A stretch of 64,000 nucleotides of DNA from Gluconobacter kondonii. Lineage in GTDB: Bacteria; Pseudomonadota; Alphaproteobacteria; Acetobacterales; Acetobacteraceae. The stretch covers positions 186,001 through 250,000 of the forward strand of contig NZ_BEWP01000001.1 in the NCBI RefSeq assembly GCF_002723995.1, given 5' to 3'. The notes beneath the pieces are model-generated. The model worked only from the letters and a program-made list of their open reading frames with translations, had not been told where the DNA came from and did no database searches. Numbering within the stretch: position 1 is the first letter of the stretch; each line of letters begins with the position of its first letter. Position numbers and translations under genes: made by a program. This document shows, piece after piece, positions 63,019 through 64,000 of the stretch.

Positions 63019-64000
63019 GCGCCGCTGCCACGTCCTCCAGCACAACCGACCATCCTTCAGCGATGCCCGCTCCGGCGGGAGGGCGGAACTGACGGACATC
63101 GCGGTACCAGTTCACATCTTTCCAGCGCCAGTCCCCGCCTTCACGGTTCAGCAGCCAGAGCGGACGCCCCAATGCTCCTGCCATATGCGCCACGAGCGTA
63201 TCCACACTGATCACCAGCGCACATCGCCCCACTTCCCGCGCCAGATCTTCAGAAGTTTCAAGCGATACGCGCTCCATCCATTCCGGCGCATCGCCGGGCT
63301 GAAGCGCCACAAACCGTATCCCCAAAACCTGTCGCAAAGCCTCTAGGCATCTGCTCGGAACCGAGCGCCTGCGATCAAAGCGGTAAGACGGATTTCCCGA
63401 CCAGCAAAGTCCGATGCGCCCTGCTTCAAGCGTTTCTTCAACCGCAAGATAGGGATCAGTAGAAGGCGGCGCTTCAAGCCCCAGAACAGCAGGCAGACTT
63501 AACAGGCTGATCTCCGCCGCCACAGGCCCTTCCGCGGGCAGAATCCGCTCCTGATCCAGTTCTGGCATCAGTCTCGCCAGCGCCGCCGCACGGAACCGCA
63601 GGCGCAACGGACGGAGCCGCGCCGCCTGTATCAGAAACCGCAGGAACTGGACCTCGTCGCCCAGTCCCTGCTCCCCCAGGACCGCAACAGGCACCTCTCC
63701 CGCCGAGCCATCCCATTGCGGACTGTCCGAAACCGCTCCCAGAAGCGAGCGGCGGCTTTCAAAGTCCCGCCAGCCTTCCGCAAACCGTCCCTGTCCCAAT
63801 AAAACGGTCGACCGGTTGAAGCGCGCCCGTTCGGCTTCTTCTCCCGATTCACGCGCCATAATCATTTGGAACAGAGCCTCCGCATCCTCCCGCCGCCCGA
63901 TTTCCATCAGGATCGTGCCAAGGCTGTTGGCAATCCGCGCATCCGAAGGGCGCAACTCCAGCGCCCGGCCTAACGTGCAGCGCGCCGCCGCAAGCTCGCC
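62999..64000 (-). CDS. TPR protein with glycosyltransferase-9-like C-terminus, 5' end cut
   Basis: At least 333 residues; the frame is open to the window end, so the start is outside. The first visible part is tetratricopeptide-like (RALELRPSDARIANSLGTIL, about residues 11-30), followed by another repeat (RFNRSTVLLGQGRFAEGW). The C-terminal part has RIGLCWSGNPSY and the segment LVISVDTLVAHMAGALGRP, resembling heptosyltransferase or GT9-like proteins. Such TPR/GT proteins are common in acetic acid bacteria and act on unknown targets; glycan transfer is inferred. It converges with glnD, with a 20-base overlap. Confidence 0.85.
   Translation of the reverse strand, partial: GELAAARCTLGRALELRPSDARIANSLGTILMEIGRREDAEALFQMIMARESGEEAERARFNRSTVLLGQGRFAEGWRDFESRRSLLGAVSDSPQWDGSAGEVPVAVLGEQGLGDEVQFLRFLIQAARLRPLRLRFRAAALARLMPELDQERILPAEGPVAAEISLLSLPAVLGLEAPPSTDPYLAVEETLEAGRIGLCWSGNPSYRFDRRRSVPSRCLEALRQVLGIRFVALQPGDAPEWMERVSLETSEDLAREVGRCALVISVDTLVAHMAGALGRPLWLLNREGGDWRWKDVNWYRDVRQFRPPAGAGIAEGWSVVLEDVAAALSLREW

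Overview
The window looks like chromosomal DNA of an acetic acid bacterium, most probably Gluconobacter or a close relative (inference). It is GC-rich and compact. It carries a cyoABCD bo3-type ubiquinol oxidase, a class I (archaeal-type) lysyl-tRNA synthetase, a 7Fe ferredoxin beside a SUV3-like helicase, and alphaproteobacterial neighbourhoods such as murJ-mutS-glnD, mltA next to a Tim44-like gene with secB, and hemC/hemD divergent from tsaD-rlmJ-gpsA. I see no rRNA, tRNA, insertion sequence, prophage or CRISPR array. About 56 protein genes are supported, two of them cut by the window edges.

Layout. 1-3.5 kb: an ABC-F ATPase (5' end cut) and an AI-2E-type permease. 3-7.6 kb: a surface-polysaccharide group with a small membrane protein, a DegT-type sugar aminotransferase, a WbpM-like NDP-sugar dehydratase and a divergent WecA/MraY-type initiating transferase. 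7.6-13.1 kb: MarR regulator, M17 aminopeptidase, SUV3-like helicase, S4 protein, FdxA. 13.2-18.4 kb: cyoABCD and a Bax-inhibitor-1 protein, separated by a 447-base control region rich in inverted repeats. 18.5-24.2 kb: ThpR and a UDG-like protein, then lysK-mprF-marC on the other strand. 24.4-30.8 kb: a DinG-like helicase facing a tight four-gene cluster of TelA, two YbjQ-like double-domain proteins and an unknown small protein. 31-36.2 kb: a TonB-dependent receptor and groES-groEL with a perfect CIRCE operator. 36.3-43.1 kb: small DUF proteins, dienelactone hydrolase, MTA phosphorylase, HemF with an exported binding protein, an Smr protein and a secreted lipase-like hydrolase. 43.2-50 kb: a three-haem peroxidase, a DNA methyltransferase coupled to mltA, a Tim44-like protein, SecB, HemD and HemC. 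50-64 kb: TsaD, RlmJ, GpsA, SodC, a CNT nucleoside transporter, glutathione peroxidase, MurJ, MutS, GlnD and a TPR/glycosyltransferase-like protein cut by the window end.

The genes are mostly housekeeping: respiration, haem synthesis, envelope building, DNA repair, nitrogen signalling and oxidative defence. The least explained parts are the telA-YbjQ cluster, the palindrome-rich segment ahead of cyoA, and the lysK-mprF-marC operon, which places Lys-tRNA synthesis beside a likely user of Lys-tRNA in membrane lipid modification. Start codons were moved inward from the longest frame wherever a Shine-Dalgarno sequence, a signal peptide or a divergent neighbour argued for it; each such choice is stated.
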